A stretch of DNA of 64,000 nucleotides from Elusimicrobiota bacterium (GCA_021730935.1 JAKFYJ010000015.1:1-64000); one strand, 5' to 3'; counted from the stretch's first letter, positions 1-7,911 are shown. Notes: generated by a model not told the origin, from the letters alone. Made by a program: numbers and translations.

Positions 1-128
1 GAGACAATGTGGAGATGGACGTGGACTTGGAAGGCAAGCCCGTGGCCATGGAGAAACAGCTCCGCTTCGCCATCCGCGAAGGCGGACACACGGTCGGCGC
101 CGGCGTCGTCACTGAGATTCTGGAATAG
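1..128 (+). CDS. tuf: Elongation factor Tu, C-terminal fragment (cut by window edge)
   Basis: The open frame entering the window ends in TAG at 126-128. It translates to a 41-residue tail containing [20 protein letters not shown], the characteristic end of EF-Tu domain 3. EF-Tu delivers aminoacyl-tRNA to the ribosome as its GTP complex. Only domain 3 is visible, so the GTPase motifs cannot be checked. rpmG starts 2 nt after the stop, and the order tuf-rpmG-tRNA-Trp-secE-nusG is the common bacterial arrangement, which supports the call. Confidence 0.95.
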   Translation, partial: DNVEMDVDLEGKPVAMEKQLRFAIREGGHTVGAGVVTEILE

Positions 129-130
129 TC

Positions 131-292
131 ATGGCTGACAGAAATATACAAACCCTCGTTTGCTCCGACTGTAAACGCAAGAATTATCATTATCAGGCCG
201 GAAAGAAAAGAGCGGACAAGAAAAAGACTGAAGTCAGCAAGTTCTGCCGCGCTTGCAAAAAGCACACGCTTCATAAAGAAGCGAAAAGTTAA
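131..292 (+). CDS. rpmG: 50S ribosomal protein L33
   Basis: This 53-codon ORF is too short for the supplied track. It encodes a basic protein with two CxxC pairs (CSDC near residue 11, CRAC near residue 39), as in the zinc-binding form of L33 in the large ribosomal subunit. It begins with ATG 2 nt after the tuf stop and ends in TAA at 290-292. tRNA-Trp follows 16 nt later. Length and position are both normal for rpmG. Confidence 0.95.
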   Translation: MADRNIQTLVCSDCKRKNYHYQAGKKRADKKKTEVSKFCRACKKHTLHKEAKS

Positions 293-308
293 TCGTCACC
301 TTTTTTTG

Positions 309-379
309 GGGGGAATCGGTTAATGGCAAACCACTGGTCTCCAAAACCAGGACTGGGGGTTCAAGTCCCTCTTCCCCCG
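309..379 (+). tRNA. trnW: tRNA-Trp (anticodon CCA)
   Basis: A full cloverleaf folds by eye. The acceptor GGGGGAA (309-315) pairs with TTCCCCC (372-378), the D stem GGTT with AACC, and the anticodon stem CTGGT with ACCAG around loop CTCCAAA. The anticodon is CCA at 341-343. The T stem GGGGG pairs with CCCTC around TTCAAGT. The discriminator is G379. The 3' CCA is not encoded, since CGG follows. The place between rpmG and secE is the usual one for tRNA-Trp. Confidence 0.95.
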
Positions 380-422
380 CGGTTCTAAGAGAGAAAAATA
401 GAGTGGAACACAAGGAGAAAGC

Positions 423-947
423 ATGTTTCTAAATTATTTGGCCGGCGTCATTTCTCTGGTCATGGCCATCGCGGCTTTTGTGCCTTGGGTGACAGTTTGG
501 TTTTATTCCCTCAAGGGAATCGAGAGCATTTACGGCATCGGCGTCCTCCTCGTGGGGCTCATGGGCGTGACCGTTTCAGCGTTCCAGCACCTCTCAGGCA
601 GAATCCGGGGACAGGCTTTCATCGCGGCTTCCATCATCTCTCTGGCTTGCGAAGGGTTATATTTCAGAAAGATGGCCGAGATCGGATCCGTTTTGACGGA
701 TATCCTGGACACCCTCAAAGCTCTTTTCGGCGACAAGCTCACCATGAAACTCCAGGAAGTTCTGGGCGAACAATGGTCCAAGCTGGCGTTTCAGATCGCG
801 GACAAACTTGCTCAGAGAGCGGGAATTGACGCGTCATTCAGCGGGCTGGACTTCATCGGCGGGGGCCTCATTTTGGCGGTCCTCAGCTCTCTCGCGCTTC
901 TCGCGGCGGGCATTGTGCTCGAAAAAAATAAACCAACGGTAGAGTGA
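423..947 (+). CDS. Hypothetical membrane protein between tRNA-Trp and secE
   Basis: I do not recognise a family for this 174-residue protein. It has about four hydrophobic segments: two in the first 60 residues, a possible third around 65-78, and one near the C-terminus around 145-167. Between the third and fourth is an amphipathic stretch of about 60 residues (DILDTLKALFGDKL region). A good Shine-Dalgarno (AAGGAG) precedes the ATG. The stop overlaps the possible GTG start of secE (GTGA), so the gene is probably co-translated with the Sec/ribosomal genes. An extra gene at this point is unusual. A role in membrane insertion is conceivable only by position. Confidence 0.75.
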   Translation: MFLNYLAGVISLVMAIAAFVPWVTVWFYSLKGIESIYGIGVLLVGLMGVTVSAFQHLSGRIRGQAFIAASIISLACEGLYFRKMAEIGSVLTDILDTLKALFGDKLTMKLQEVLGEQWSKLAFQIADKLAQRAGIDASFSGLDFIGGGLILAVLSSLALLAAGIVLEKNKPTVE

Positions 948-949
948 CC

Positions 950-1132
950 ATGTTTGAACAAATAACGGCTTTTTTCAAAGAATCTTACGCGGAACTTCAG
1001 AAAGTGACCTGGATCTCCAGGAAGGAAGTGATGGGGTCCACCATCGTCATCATCATCCTGATCGGCATCCTTTCCCTCTTCGTCGCGTTGATCGACATGT
1101 TTTTCGTTAAACTTATCAAATGGGTGATTTAA
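950..1132 (+). CDS. secE: Preprotein translocase subunit SecE
   Basis: This small subunit of the SecYEG channel has about 60 residues. The N-terminal amphipathic part contains the family motif region ELQKVTWISRKEV, followed by one transmembrane helix (STIVIIILIGILSLFVALID). I chose ATG 950, giving MFEQITAF. GTG at 944 (inside GTGA with the upstream stop) is possible and adds two residues. The stop TAA overlaps the nusG start (TAATG), and the secE-nusG order is canonical. Confidence 0.93.
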   Translation: MFEQITAFFKESYAELQKVTWISRKEVMGSTIVIIILIGILSLFVALIDMFFVKLIKWVI

Positions 1133-1674
1133 TGTCTGAAAATCAAGGGCGCGCATGGTATGTCATTCACACCTATTCCGGTCATGAGGACAAGGTCAAG
1201 GCGACGCTGGAAAAGCTGATCAACAATCAGACTCTCGCGAGCAAGGTGTTCAAGATCCTGATCCCGACGGAAGATGTTGTGGAAATCAAGAAGAACAAAC
1301 GCACCATCAAGAAAAGAAAATTTTTCCCGGGCTATGTGCTGGCCGACATGTCCATTGACGACCAGACCTATTGGCTGGTCAGAAACACCCCCGGAGTGAC
1401 CGGGTTCCTGGGCGGCATCAAGCCCACGGCCTTGCCGGAATCCGAAGCCAAGAATTTAATCGACCTCGCCACTGCGAACCCGGAATCCAAGCCGAAAGCG
1501 GCCATCCAGTTCGAGCAGGGAGAGACGGTTCGGATCAACGAAGGTCCGTTCAAACATTTCATCGGAACAGTCGAAGAAGTCAACGAAGAGCGCGCCAAGA
1601 TCAAAGTGATGGTGTCCATATTCGGCCGGGGAACTCCCGTCGAGCTGGATTTCCTTCAGGTAGAGAAATTATAA
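1132..1674 (+). CDS. nusG: Transcription termination/antitermination protein NusG
   Basis: NusG binds RNA polymerase and couples it to Rho or the ribosome. The NGN domain starts RAWYVIHTYSGHEDKVK and carries FFPGYVLADM near residue 65. The C-terminal KOW domain follows (GETVRINEGPFKHFIGTVEE), ending GRGTPVELDFLQVEKL. At 180 residues the length is normal. The track start at 1120 would overlap secE by 13 nt. ATG 1132 forms TAATG with the secE stop and has GGGTGA upstream, so it is preferred. Confidence 0.96.
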   Translation: MSENQGRAWYVIHTYSGHEDKVKATLEKLINNQTLASKVFKILIPTEDVVEIKKNKRTIKKRKFFPGYVLADMSIDDQTYWLVRNTPGVTGFLGGIKPTALPESEAKNLIDLATANPESKPKAAIQFEQGETVRINEGPFKHFIGTVEEVNEERAKIKVMVSIFGRGTPVELDFLQVEKL

Positions 1675-1686
1675 GAGGACAGTGCT

Positions 1687-2118
1687 ATGGCAAAGAAAAT
1701 AAAAACCCAAATCAAGTTGCAGATCCCGGCCGCCGCGGCCAACCCCGCGCCTCCCGTCGGCCCCGCGCTCGGTCAGCACGGCGTCAATATCATGGATTTT
1801 TGCAAGCAGTTCAATGAAAGGACCAAGACCATGGAAGCCGGCATGCTCATTCCCGCCGTCATCACCGTGTTTGAAGACCGCTCTTTCACTTTCATCACCA
1901 AGATGCCCCCCATCTCTTCTCTTTTGAAGAAAGCGGCAGGCCTTGCCACCGCTTCCGGAGTTCCGAATCGCAATAAAGTCGGAAAAATCTCCAAGAAACA
2001 GGTGGAAGAAATCGCAACGCGCAAGATGCCGGACTTGAACACCAAGGACCTGGCCGCGGCTTCCCGCATGGTTGAAGGCACAGCCCGCAGCATGGGCATT
2101 GATATCTCGGACAAATAA
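1687..2118 (+). CDS. rplK: 50S ribosomal protein L11
   Basis: L11 is part of the GTPase-associated centre of the large subunit. The 143-residue product begins [20 protein letters not shown] and has the [18 protein letters not shown] signature, with the rRNA-binding C-terminal domain ending in the TARSMGID region. An SD GAGGAC precedes the ATG. It lies 12 nt after nusG and before rplA, the standard order. Length and both domains are complete. Confidence 0.97.
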   Translation: MAKKIKTQIKLQIPAAAANPAPPVGPALGQHGVNIMDFCKQFNERTKTMEAGMLIPAVITVFEDRSFTFITKMPPISSLLKKAAGLATASGVPNRNKVGKISKKQVEEIATRKMPDLNTKDLAAASRMVEGTARSMGIDISDK

Positions 2119-2130
2119 AAGGAAACGAAC

Positions 2131-2826
2131 ATGGGAAAAAGAATCGCTGAACTCGAAAAGAAGATCGACAAGAAAAAGAAATACTCTTTGGAAGAAGCCG
2201 CCAAGCTCGTCAAGGAAACCTCGAAAGCGAAGTTTGACGAGACGATTGAGCTTCACATCCGTTTGGGCATTGATCCCAAACAGACCGACCAGTCCGTGCG
2301 CGGCACCGTCGTGCTGCCTGCCGGAACCGGAAAAACCCGCATCGTTGCCGTCATCGCCAAGGGCGAAAAAGTGAAGGAAGCCGAGAAGGCAGGAGCCGAC
2401 GCTTTCGGCGACGCTGATTTGATCGAGAAAATTTCAAAGGGCTGGATGGATTTTGATGTGCTGGTGGCAACGCCGGACGCCATGAAAGATCTCAGCAAGC
2501 TCGGAAAAGTCCTCGGACCCCGCGGACTCATGCCCAACCCGAAAGCCGGAACCGTGACTTTGGATGTTGCCCGCACCGTCAAAGAACTCAAAGGCGGACG
2601 AATTGAATTCAAGAACGATGATTTCGGAATCGTCCACAGCGCGATCGGGAAAGCCTCTTTTTCTCCAAGCCAGATCGCTGAAAACGCCCGGGCGCTCATC
2701 AACATCATCGTGAAGTCCAAGCCCGCCTCCGCCAAGGGAAGTTATTTGAGAAGCGTTTCTCTCTCTTCCACCATGGGACCCGGCGTCACGGTTGATCCCA
2801 ACCAGAAGTTCTCCGTCGCGGTTTAA
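2131..2826 (+). CDS. rplA: 50S ribosomal protein L1
   Basis: L1 forms the mobile stalk near the E site and commonly autoregulates its operon. The 231-residue protein is complete. It contains the L1 signature KVLGPRGLMPNPKAGTV near residue 125 and the typical end GPGVTVDPNQ. The SD is AAAGGAA. The oddity is downstream: rplJ, rplL, rpoB and rpoC, which normally follow, are absent, and the base composition changes immediately after the TAA (see findings). Confidence 0.97.
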   Translation: MGKRIAELEKKIDKKKKYSLEEAAKLVKETSKAKFDETIELHIRLGIDPKQTDQSVRGTVVLPAGTGKTRIVAVIAKGEKVKEAEKAGADAFGDADLIEKISKGWMDFDVLVATPDAMKDLSKLGKVLGPRGLMPNPKAGTVTLDVARTVKELKGGRIEFKNDDFGIVHSAIGKASFSPSQIAENARALINIIVKSKPASAKGSYLRSVSLSSTMGPGVTVDPNQKFSVAV

Positions 2827-2913
2827 TCTCAAACGGAAAACCCGAAGAAACTAAGTCGCAACAGTTTTTTTCTGTTAGCCACCTGTCTTGCTGGATTATC
2901 TCTGGCAAGTCTT

Positions 2914-3654
2914 TTGATATATGCGTTTGGCATCGAACCATTTTGGATTGAGACCACTCATCACACTCTCTCCGCTCCAATCAAGAAAACCTTAAAAATT
3001 GCACATCTCACAGATATCCACACAAGAGGCCTCGGAAAAAGAGAAAATCGAATTCTCAAAATATTACATGAAGAAAATCCTGATGTTATAGTTATCACAG
3101 GAGACACTAACTGCGGCGGATCAAATTACAAGGATTGCAAAGCAATCCTTTCTCTTCTCAAGGCTCCTCTGGGCGTATATCTTGTCCGGGGCAATTGGGA
3201 AAATTGGTTTCCTATGTCCGCGACAGAAGAGCTCAGATTTTATGATTCACTAGGCATTAAATTTTTATTGAACCAAAATGTTGCGTTACGAGAAGAGGTA
3301 ACCTTAATCGGACTGGATGAGCTGATATGGGGTCACGCCAATTTTCAGCAAGCTTTTGATGGGATTGCTAATGATACTTACAAAATTGCGCTTTTTCATT
3401 CCCCCGAAGCATTCGATAAAATCTCTGATAAGTTAGATCTTGCTCTTGCCGGGCATACGCATGGGGGCCAAATTAATTTTTTTGGACTCGGTCCAATTTG
3501 GCTTCCGCAAGGATCCGGAGATTATATTAATGGGTGGTATACTAAGGGAGATGCAAAAATGTATGTCAGCCGCGGAATCGGGACTTCAATCATCCCAGCC
3601 AGATTTTTTTCTCGCCCGGAAATTGCAATCATCACACTGCAACCTGAACAATAA
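2914..3654 (+). CDS. YaeI-like metallophosphoesterase, 5' end probably altered
   Basis: This is a calcineurin-like phosphoesterase of the membrane-anchored YaeI type. It shows LTDIHTRG (D-x-H), ITGDTN (GD), RGNWEN in place of GNHE, and the C-terminal GHTHGGQI metal-binding motif. TTG 2914 is the first recognised start. However, the frame stays open back to the rplA stop and would encode a basic n-region (KKLSRN) plus a hydrophobic anchor typical of this family, with no ATG, GTG or TTG there. Base composition is visibly AT-richer than its neighbours. Function on a specific substrate is unknown, and the gene may be a start-less remnant. Confidence 0.75.
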   Translation: MIYAFGIEPFWIETTHHTLSAPIKKTLKIAHLTDIHTRGLGKRENRILKILHEENPDVIVITGDTNCGGSNYKDCKAILSLLKAPLGVYLVRGNWENWFPMSATEELRFYDSLGIKFLLNQNVALREEVTLIGLDELIWGHANFQQAFDGIANDTYKIALFHSPEAFDKISDKLDLALAGHTHGGQINFFGLGPIWLPQGSGDYINGWYTKGDAKMYVSRGIGTSIIPARFFSRPEIAIITLQPEQ

Positions 3655-3659
3655 TACTC

Positions 3660-3703
3660 AAATAATCATCCGGCTCCCACTCCTCAGCGGCGCGGGATTA
3701 TTT
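3660..3703. repeat. 8-bp inverted repeat AAATAATC/GATTATTT between convergent genes
   Basis: AAATAATC (3660-3667) and GATTATTT (3696-3703) are perfect complements separated by 28 nt of GC-rich sequence. They lie between the convergent phosphoesterase and BrnA genes. The site could act as a weak bidirectional terminator, but no clear T-run follows on either strand, so the role is open. Confidence 0.35.
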
Positions 3704-3729
3704 CTAAATTTAAGATGTCATCAAAAGAG

Positions 3730-4011
3730 TCAGTGATGGAAACGAAGCGATTTTGAGAATACCCCTTCCTTGATGTACTCCTTTATCAATGACTGATACG
3801 GAATATTGATCTCATTCGCCTTTTCTTTTAAGCGATCAAGCAGATATTCCGGGATGCGGAGAGAGATGGAGCGGCTGGTGGGCTTGAGATTGGGAAAGCT
3901 GATTCTCTCAAAATCAGACGGCTCATAATGTTTAGACAGATCTGTTTTCGCCCAAAAGCGCCTTTCCTGATCTTCATTTTTAAATTTAGGAATTTTCAGC
4001 AACTTTTTCAT
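3730..4011 (-). CDS. BrnA-like antitoxin (CopG/ribbon-helix-helix family)
   Basis: The 93-residue protein has a ribbon-helix-helix segment near residues 45-80 (SRSISLRIPEYLLDRLKEKA), as in the CopG-type antitoxins that pair with BrnT. It is expected to bind the toxin and repress the shared promoter. A near-perfect SD (AAGGAGGTGG) lies 7 nt upstream of the ATG, inside the toxin coding region. The 26-nt overlap with the toxin gene indicates translational coupling. The strong RBS suggests antitoxin excess. The gene sits in the AT-rich patch and is probably horizontally acquired. Confidence 0.82.
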   Translation of the reverse strand: MKKLLKIPKFKNEDQERRFWAKTDLSKHYEPSDFERISFPNLKPTSRSISLRIPEYLLDRLKEKANEINIPYQSLIKEYIKEGVFSKSLRFHH

Positions 4012-4285
4012 AAAGTGCCACCTCCTTTCTATTTATACGTCTTGCCGAAATAATACGAATTTTCCCCGCTCGTTCTGTATAAGCGATGAACATCAATTTT
4101 CCCTTTTTCGTCTTGCCTAAAAGAATATATCTTTGCTCAATCCCCGAATGCAATTTATCTTTTAATATAACTTTTGCACTGTCAAAAAATGGCTCTTCAC
4201 TCTCAAAATCCTCGATCTTATGCTTCTTATTTTTACCCCTATTTCCTCTGTCCCATTCAAATTCAAAAACTTTTCGATCGTTCAT
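3986..4285 (-). CDS. BrnT-like ribonuclease toxin
   Basis: The protein opens with VFEFEWDRGNRGKNKKHKI, matching the FEWDxxKxxxNxxKHG opening of BrnT toxins, which are RelE-fold RNases that inhibit translation. It continues with RYILLGKTKKGKLMFIAYTE and ends in RIISARRINRKEVALYE, also typical. The track start (4318) would run into ubiD. ATG 4285 gives the normal length of about 99 residues and sits just after the promoter/operator-like palindrome, so I prefer it. It precedes and overlaps the antitoxin gene. Confidence 0.82.
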   Translation of the reverse strand: MNDRKVFEFEWDRGNRGKNKKHKIEDFESEEPFFDSAKVILKDKLHSGIEQRYILLGKTKKGKLMFIAYTERAGKIRIISARRINRKEVALYEKVAENS

Positions 4286-4288
4286 GAT

Positions 4289-4301
4289 GTATATACTGTA
4301 T
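4289..4301 (-). promoter_or_regulatory. Palindromic operator/-10-like site upstream of brnT
   Basis: GTATATACTGTAT contains two interleaved palindromes, GTAT-ATAC and ATAC-A-GTAT, directly before the toxin ATG and overlapping a TATA-rich -10-like stretch. Ribbon-helix-helix antitoxins bind such short repeated half-sites, so this is a plausible BrnA operator. That is inferred from position and symmetry only. Confidence 0.45.
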
Positions 4302-4314
4302 TGTACGCCCCGAT

Positions 4315-6099
4315 TCATAAATTGTCAAGGCCGTATTCCTGCCAGCGGAGGGTGACTTTCTCGATGATCTCAGGAGACATCTCCACGGGGTCAGGATAAC
4401 CCCGTTTCCATGAGGCGTCAATGCCCATGGGACCGGAGTGGACGGCTCTCGAACCGCGCAGTTCAGTCCTTGCAAACAACACGTCCCGCTCGCAATCAAA
4501 CCTCGTAAAAATTCCCCAGATCAAAAGCACGTCATTTTCGAGAGGAACATCCTCACTCACGACCACAATCATCTTGAGGGACTGAAATTCGGAACGGTCC
4601 AGAATCCTCTTCAAAACTTCCCGGCTGTCTCCTTTCACCTTGACAGCCAGAAGCGCGTCCTCCAGCAGCCGCCAATTCACAATCTGGGGATGAATCCCGT
4701 TCAGGTCCGGAAGCGCCACGGGAACTTTGGGCTCAAATCCTTTTCCCCGGGTGGCGTCCACGATCATCTTGCTCCCGCGGTTGATCCTGGGGCCGGTGAA
4801 ATCCAATGTGTCCTGCGATGTCCCTGGAATCAAAAGAAAATCTTCTTCGGGATTGAAATGGTCCCTCACGGCGCGCAGAAGTGCGCGGAAATCGCGGACC
4901 GGGACCTCAGGATCGACAATGAAGATGCACTTGGAAAGAGACAGCTGTCCTTCGCCCAAAAGCCCGAAAGCGGTCTTGAGCCCTTCTTTTTCATAGCGCT
5001 GTTTCACGCCCGCAACCAGAAGGTTGTGAAAACCCGCCTCGAAATAAGCCCACATGTCGACAAGTTCCGGTTTGATCATTTTAATCATCGGCAAAAAAAG
5101 ACTGGAGACGGATTCCCCCATGGCTTTGTCTTCCTGAGGGGGTTTCCCGACGACAGCCGCATGAAAGATCGCGTTTGTTTTGTGCGAAATCGATTTGATT
5201 TCAAGCACGGGAAAGGGCGAGGCGTGGGAATAATGGCCGAAATGGTCTCCGAACGGACCTTCCATTTGAGTCCGGCCCGGGCGCGCGATGCCTTCAATCA
5301 CAAACTCGGCGGTTGCAGGGACTTCCAGGGCCGTGGTTTGAAGGCGAACCGTCTCCACAGGTTTTCCTCTCACCAGCCCCGCAAAACTGAGTTCGTCCAT
5401 GCCTTCGGGAAGCGGGAATATGGCGGAAAGCCAGAGGAGAGGGTCAGCCCCGATCACAACAGCGACTTCAAGCGGCTGGTTCAGCTTCTCGGCTTCCGCG
5501 AAATGAAATCCTCCGCCCTTTTGGATCTGCCAGTGAAGTCCGATTTCGTTTTTGGAAAACACCTGGAGGCGATAAACCCCGCAGTTGCGCTCGCCCGTGA
5601 CGGGATGTTTTGTGAACACGAGACCTGCCGTGATGAACTTGCCGCCGTCTTTGGGCCAGCATTTGAGAATAGGAAACTTGGAAAGGTCGATGTCCCCGCC
5701 CGTGAGCACATTTTCCTGAAATGGGGCGGAAGAAACCTTTTTAGGTTTTGCGGCGAGGACCTGCTTGAGGAAAGACTTGTTTTCCCAGAGCCAGGAAAAA
5801 ATTTTGCCCTGCGGCGCGGAAGATTTGAGCGACTCAAGGGCATGGGATATTTGGCCGCTGATGGTTTCCGGGGCGCCGCCCAACACTGTTTCGATATTCT
5901 CGCGGGTTCCAAGCAGGTTGACCGCAAGAGGAAAATGGGAATTTTTAACTTTTTCAAAGAGGAACGCCGGAACTTCCGCTCCGCTCTGATAAAGCCGGTT
6001 TATGATTTCAGGGATTTCGAGTTCCGGATCGGTTTCGCAAGAGATCTTTTTGAGGCGGCCTCGGGCTTCGAGAAACTTGAGATATTCCGGAAGGGTCAA
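4315..6099 (-). CDS. ubiD: UbiD-family prenylated-FMN decarboxylase
   Basis: UbiD enzymes decarboxylate aromatic or polyprenylated carboxylates using prenyl-FMN made by UbiX. The 594-residue protein begins TLPEYLKFLEARGRL, has the family region MEGPFGDHFGHYSHA near residue 280, and runs to the C-terminal helix expected for the family. ubiX lies 10 nt upstream and ubiA beyond it, so the trio acts on a prenylated quinone precursor. With the menaquinol-type bc complex in this window, a role in menaquinone synthesis (MqnL-like in the futalosine route) is more likely than ubiquinone, but that is inference. Confidence 0.88.
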   Translation of the reverse strand: MTLPEYLKFLEARGRLKKISCETDPELEIPEIINRLYQSGAEVPAFLFEKVKNSHFPLAVNLLGTRENIETVLGGAPETISGQISHALESLKSSAPQGKIFSWLWENKSFLKQVLAAKPKKVSSAPFQENVLTGGDIDLSKFPILKCWPKDGGKFITAGLVFTKHPVTGERNCGVYRLQVFSKNEIGLHWQIQKGGGFHFAEAEKLNQPLEVAVVIGADPLLWLSAIFPLPEGMDELSFAGLVRGKPVETVRLQTTALEVPATAEFVIEGIARPGRTQMEGPFGDHFGHYSHASPFPVLEIKSISHKTNAIFHAAVVGKPPQEDKAMGESVSSLFLPMIKMIKPELVDMWAYFEAGFHNLLVAGVKQRYEKEGLKTAFGLLGEGQLSLSKCIFIVDPEVPVRDFRALLRAVRDHFNPEEDFLLIPGTSQDTLDFTGPRINRGSKMIVDATRGKGFEPKVPVALPDLNGIHPQIVNWRLLEDALLAVKVKGDSREVLKRILDRSEFQSLKMIVVVSEDVPLENDVLLIWGIFTRFDCERDVLFARTELRGSRAVHSGPMGIDASWKRGYPDPVEMSPEIIEKVTLRWQEYGLDNL

Positions 6100-6109
6100 G
6101 GCAGTGGGT

Positions 6110-6661
6110 TTAAAGAGAAGATTCTTTCCAGCCCGTTGCCGGAATGGAGGGGTCGAGCAGTTGGATGACGCGCTCTGAAAAAAGGCGCGCCTGGTCCTGC
6201 AAGGTGACGGCGTTTTGATAAAAAGACGGGGAGATGGGCATGACGACGGCTCCGGCCTGCGAGAGTTCGAGCATGTTTTTGATGATGATCGTGGAAAGGG
6301 GCGTTTCTCGGATGCAGAGGATCAGTTTCCTCCTCTCTTTGAGGGCCACGGCGGCCGCGCGGGTCATGAGGGAATCGGAAATGCCGCAGTTGATTTTGGA
6401 CAGCGTGGATGCGGAACAAGGCAGGATCACCATGGCCTCAAACTGATTGGAACCCGAAGCCAAGGGAGAGGAGATGTCCTCGTTGGAATAAACTTTCCTG
6501 GCATAAGGCGCGAGGTTTTCGAGGGTGAGACCCGTTTCCTGGGCCAGGACGGATTTTCCCCACTTGGACGAGATCAGATATTTCTCGCCTGGACACATTT
6601 TTAAAAATTCGACTCCAAAAACCACGCCTGAGGCGCCCGTCATGCCGACGATGATTTTCAT
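6110..6661 (-). CDS. ubiX: UbiX-family flavin prenyltransferase
   Basis: UbiX attaches dimethylallyl phosphate to FMN to give the cofactor of UbiD. The N-terminus MKIIVGMTGASGVVFGVEFL is the family flavin-binding loop. CSASTLSKINCGISDSLMTRAAAVALKERR and the PLSTIIIKNMLEL segment match the core. At 183 residues the length is typical. A strong SD (GAGGAGG) precedes the ATG. It lies between ubiA and ubiD in a minus-strand operon, so cofactor maker and user are co-expressed. Confidence 0.92.
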   Translation of the reverse strand: MKIIVGMTGASGVVFGVEFLKMCPGEKYLISSKWGKSVLAQETGLTLENLAPYARKVYSNEDISSPLASGSNQFEAMVILPCSASTLSKINCGISDSLMTRAAAVALKERRKLILCIRETPLSTIIIKNMLELSQAGAVVMPISPSFYQNAVTLQDQARLFSERVIQLLDPSIPATGWKESSL

Positions 6662-6671
6662 GGGTTCCTCC

Positions 6672-7523
6672 TCACTTCACCGCAACCATCAAGAAAACGA
6701 CAAAGGCCAAAGCCGCGTTCACTTTAAAAAAGGCGAAATCGATCACGGGAGGAGACAGGGGTTCATTTTCCACGCGGAAATGGCTGATCAGGAGCAAGGC
6801 CCCTGACAAACCAAGAAACATAAACGACAGAGGAGAATTCAAAACCTGCTGAACCAAGGTCCCCAGGAACAAGATCGAAATAAAATGAAACAATCTTGCC
6901 GCGCGCAAAGCGTTCGCCTGCCCCAAACGGGCGGGCATGGAATAAACGCCGTGTTCACGGTCAAATTTTTCGTCGAGGAGCGCATAAATGATGTCGAAAC
7001 CCGCCACCCAGAAAACGCAGAACCCTGAAAGAAGCAGAGCCGGGGCCATTTGGCTGAAGGGCAGGATGCGGGGCGAAACGGCCAGCCATCCGCCCAGAGG
7101 AGCCGTCCCCCAGGAGAGGCCCAGCCACAGATGGCACCACAGGGTCCCTCGTTTGAGGAGCGGATAAATCAAAAACAATGCAATGGGAATGAGCGAAAGC
7201 CAAAAACACAGGGCTGAAAGCTGATACGCCGAGAAAGCAAAGAGCGCGGCGGAACTCCAGGTGAAAATCCAGGCGGCGGAAACAGAAATTTTTCCCGAGG
7301 GAATTTCCCGGGCCTGGGTTCTTGCATTTTTTGCGTCAATCTTGGCGTCCAAAATTCTATTGAACCCAAAACCCGCGGCGCGAGCGCCCATCACGGCAAA
7401 AACGATCCATAAAATCTGCGTCCAGAGGATGTCCTTCGTTCCGATCGCAAGCAAGGTCCCGGAAAACACCACCGGAAGAGAGAAGAGCGTGTGCTCGATT
7501 TTTATGAATTTGAGATATTTCAA
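6672..7523 (-). CDS. ubiA: UbiA-family polyprenyltransferase (MqnP-like)
   Basis: This integral membrane prenyltransferase joins a polyprenyl diphosphate to an aromatic acid. The 283-residue protein has 8-9 hydrophobic segments. The first Asp motif is NRILDAKIDAKNARTQ near residue 55, and the second is DIIYALLDEKFDREHGVYS near residue 175. The opening FIKIEHTLFSLPVVFSG resembles the MqnP-type branch (IEHTLFSLP). It sits directly upstream of ubiX and ubiD, consistent with quinone synthesis. Substrate specificity cannot be read from the sequence. Confidence 0.87.
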   Translation of the reverse strand: MKYLKFIKIEHTLFSLPVVFSGTLLAIGTKDILWTQILWIVFAVMGARAAGFGFNRILDAKIDAKNARTQAREIPSGKISVSAAWIFTWSSAALFAFSAYQLSALCFWLSLIPIALFLIYPLLKRGTLWCHLWLGLSWGTAPLGGWLAVSPRILPFSQMAPALLLSGFCVFWVAGFDIIYALLDEKFDREHGVYSMPARLGQANALRAARLFHFISILFLGTLVQQVLNSPLSFMFLGLSGALLLISHFRVENEPLSPPVIDFAFFKVNAALAFVVFLMVAVK

Positions 7524-7526
7524 AGT

Positions 7527-7907
7527 TTATCTCGTTTCGTCCAGGACGGTGGTCACGAGGCCTTCAAGTTTTTCGCTGAGATAAGGTTTGAGGAGGCAGG
7601 CATTCGCGCCGACTTCCATGGCCATGGCGTCGAGCGTCGGAGTGGGGCTTCCGGTCAGCATGATCATGGGCGTGAACTTCATTCTGGGATCGTCCCGGAT
7701 CACGCGCGCGAGCTGCCAGCCGTCCATGTTGGGAAGCAGGATGTCGACGAGGACAAGGTCCGCGGACTGGTTTCTCAGATATTCCAAAGCCGCTTCAGCG
7801 CTGTCCACCTGAATGGGTTCATGGCCCATCCCCTTCATCATCGTGGCCACCAGATCGTTGACTTCTGAATCATCGTCGACGATTAATATCTTTTTCTGAT
7901 TGATCAT
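7527..7907 (-). CDS. Single-domain response regulator (CheY-like receiver)
   Basis: The 126-residue protein is a receiver with no output domain. The acidic pair is in ILIVDDDSE, the phosphoacceptor Asp in LVLVDILLPNMDGW, the switch Thr in MIMLTGS, and the conserved Lys in CLLKPY. It lies 4 nt after valS and 3 nt before ubiA, so it is probably in their operon. No histidine kinase is nearby. A phosphorelay or protein-interaction role is likely, but the partner is unknown. Confidence 0.9.
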   Translation of the reverse strand: MINQKKILIVDDDSEVNDLVATMMKGMGHEPIQVDSAEAALEYLRNQSADLVLVDILLPNMDGWQLARVIRDDPRMKFTPMIMLTGSPTPTLDAMAMEVGANACLLKPYLSEKLEGLVTTVLDETR

Positions 7908-7911
7908 CTTT

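Noticed and set aside
4438-6168. 576-residue plus-strand ORF opposite ubiD
   Set aside because: Lies wholly antisense to a well-conserved gene, has low-complexity, Phe/Arg/His-rich composition and no family motifs. A typical shadow of GC-rich codon use.
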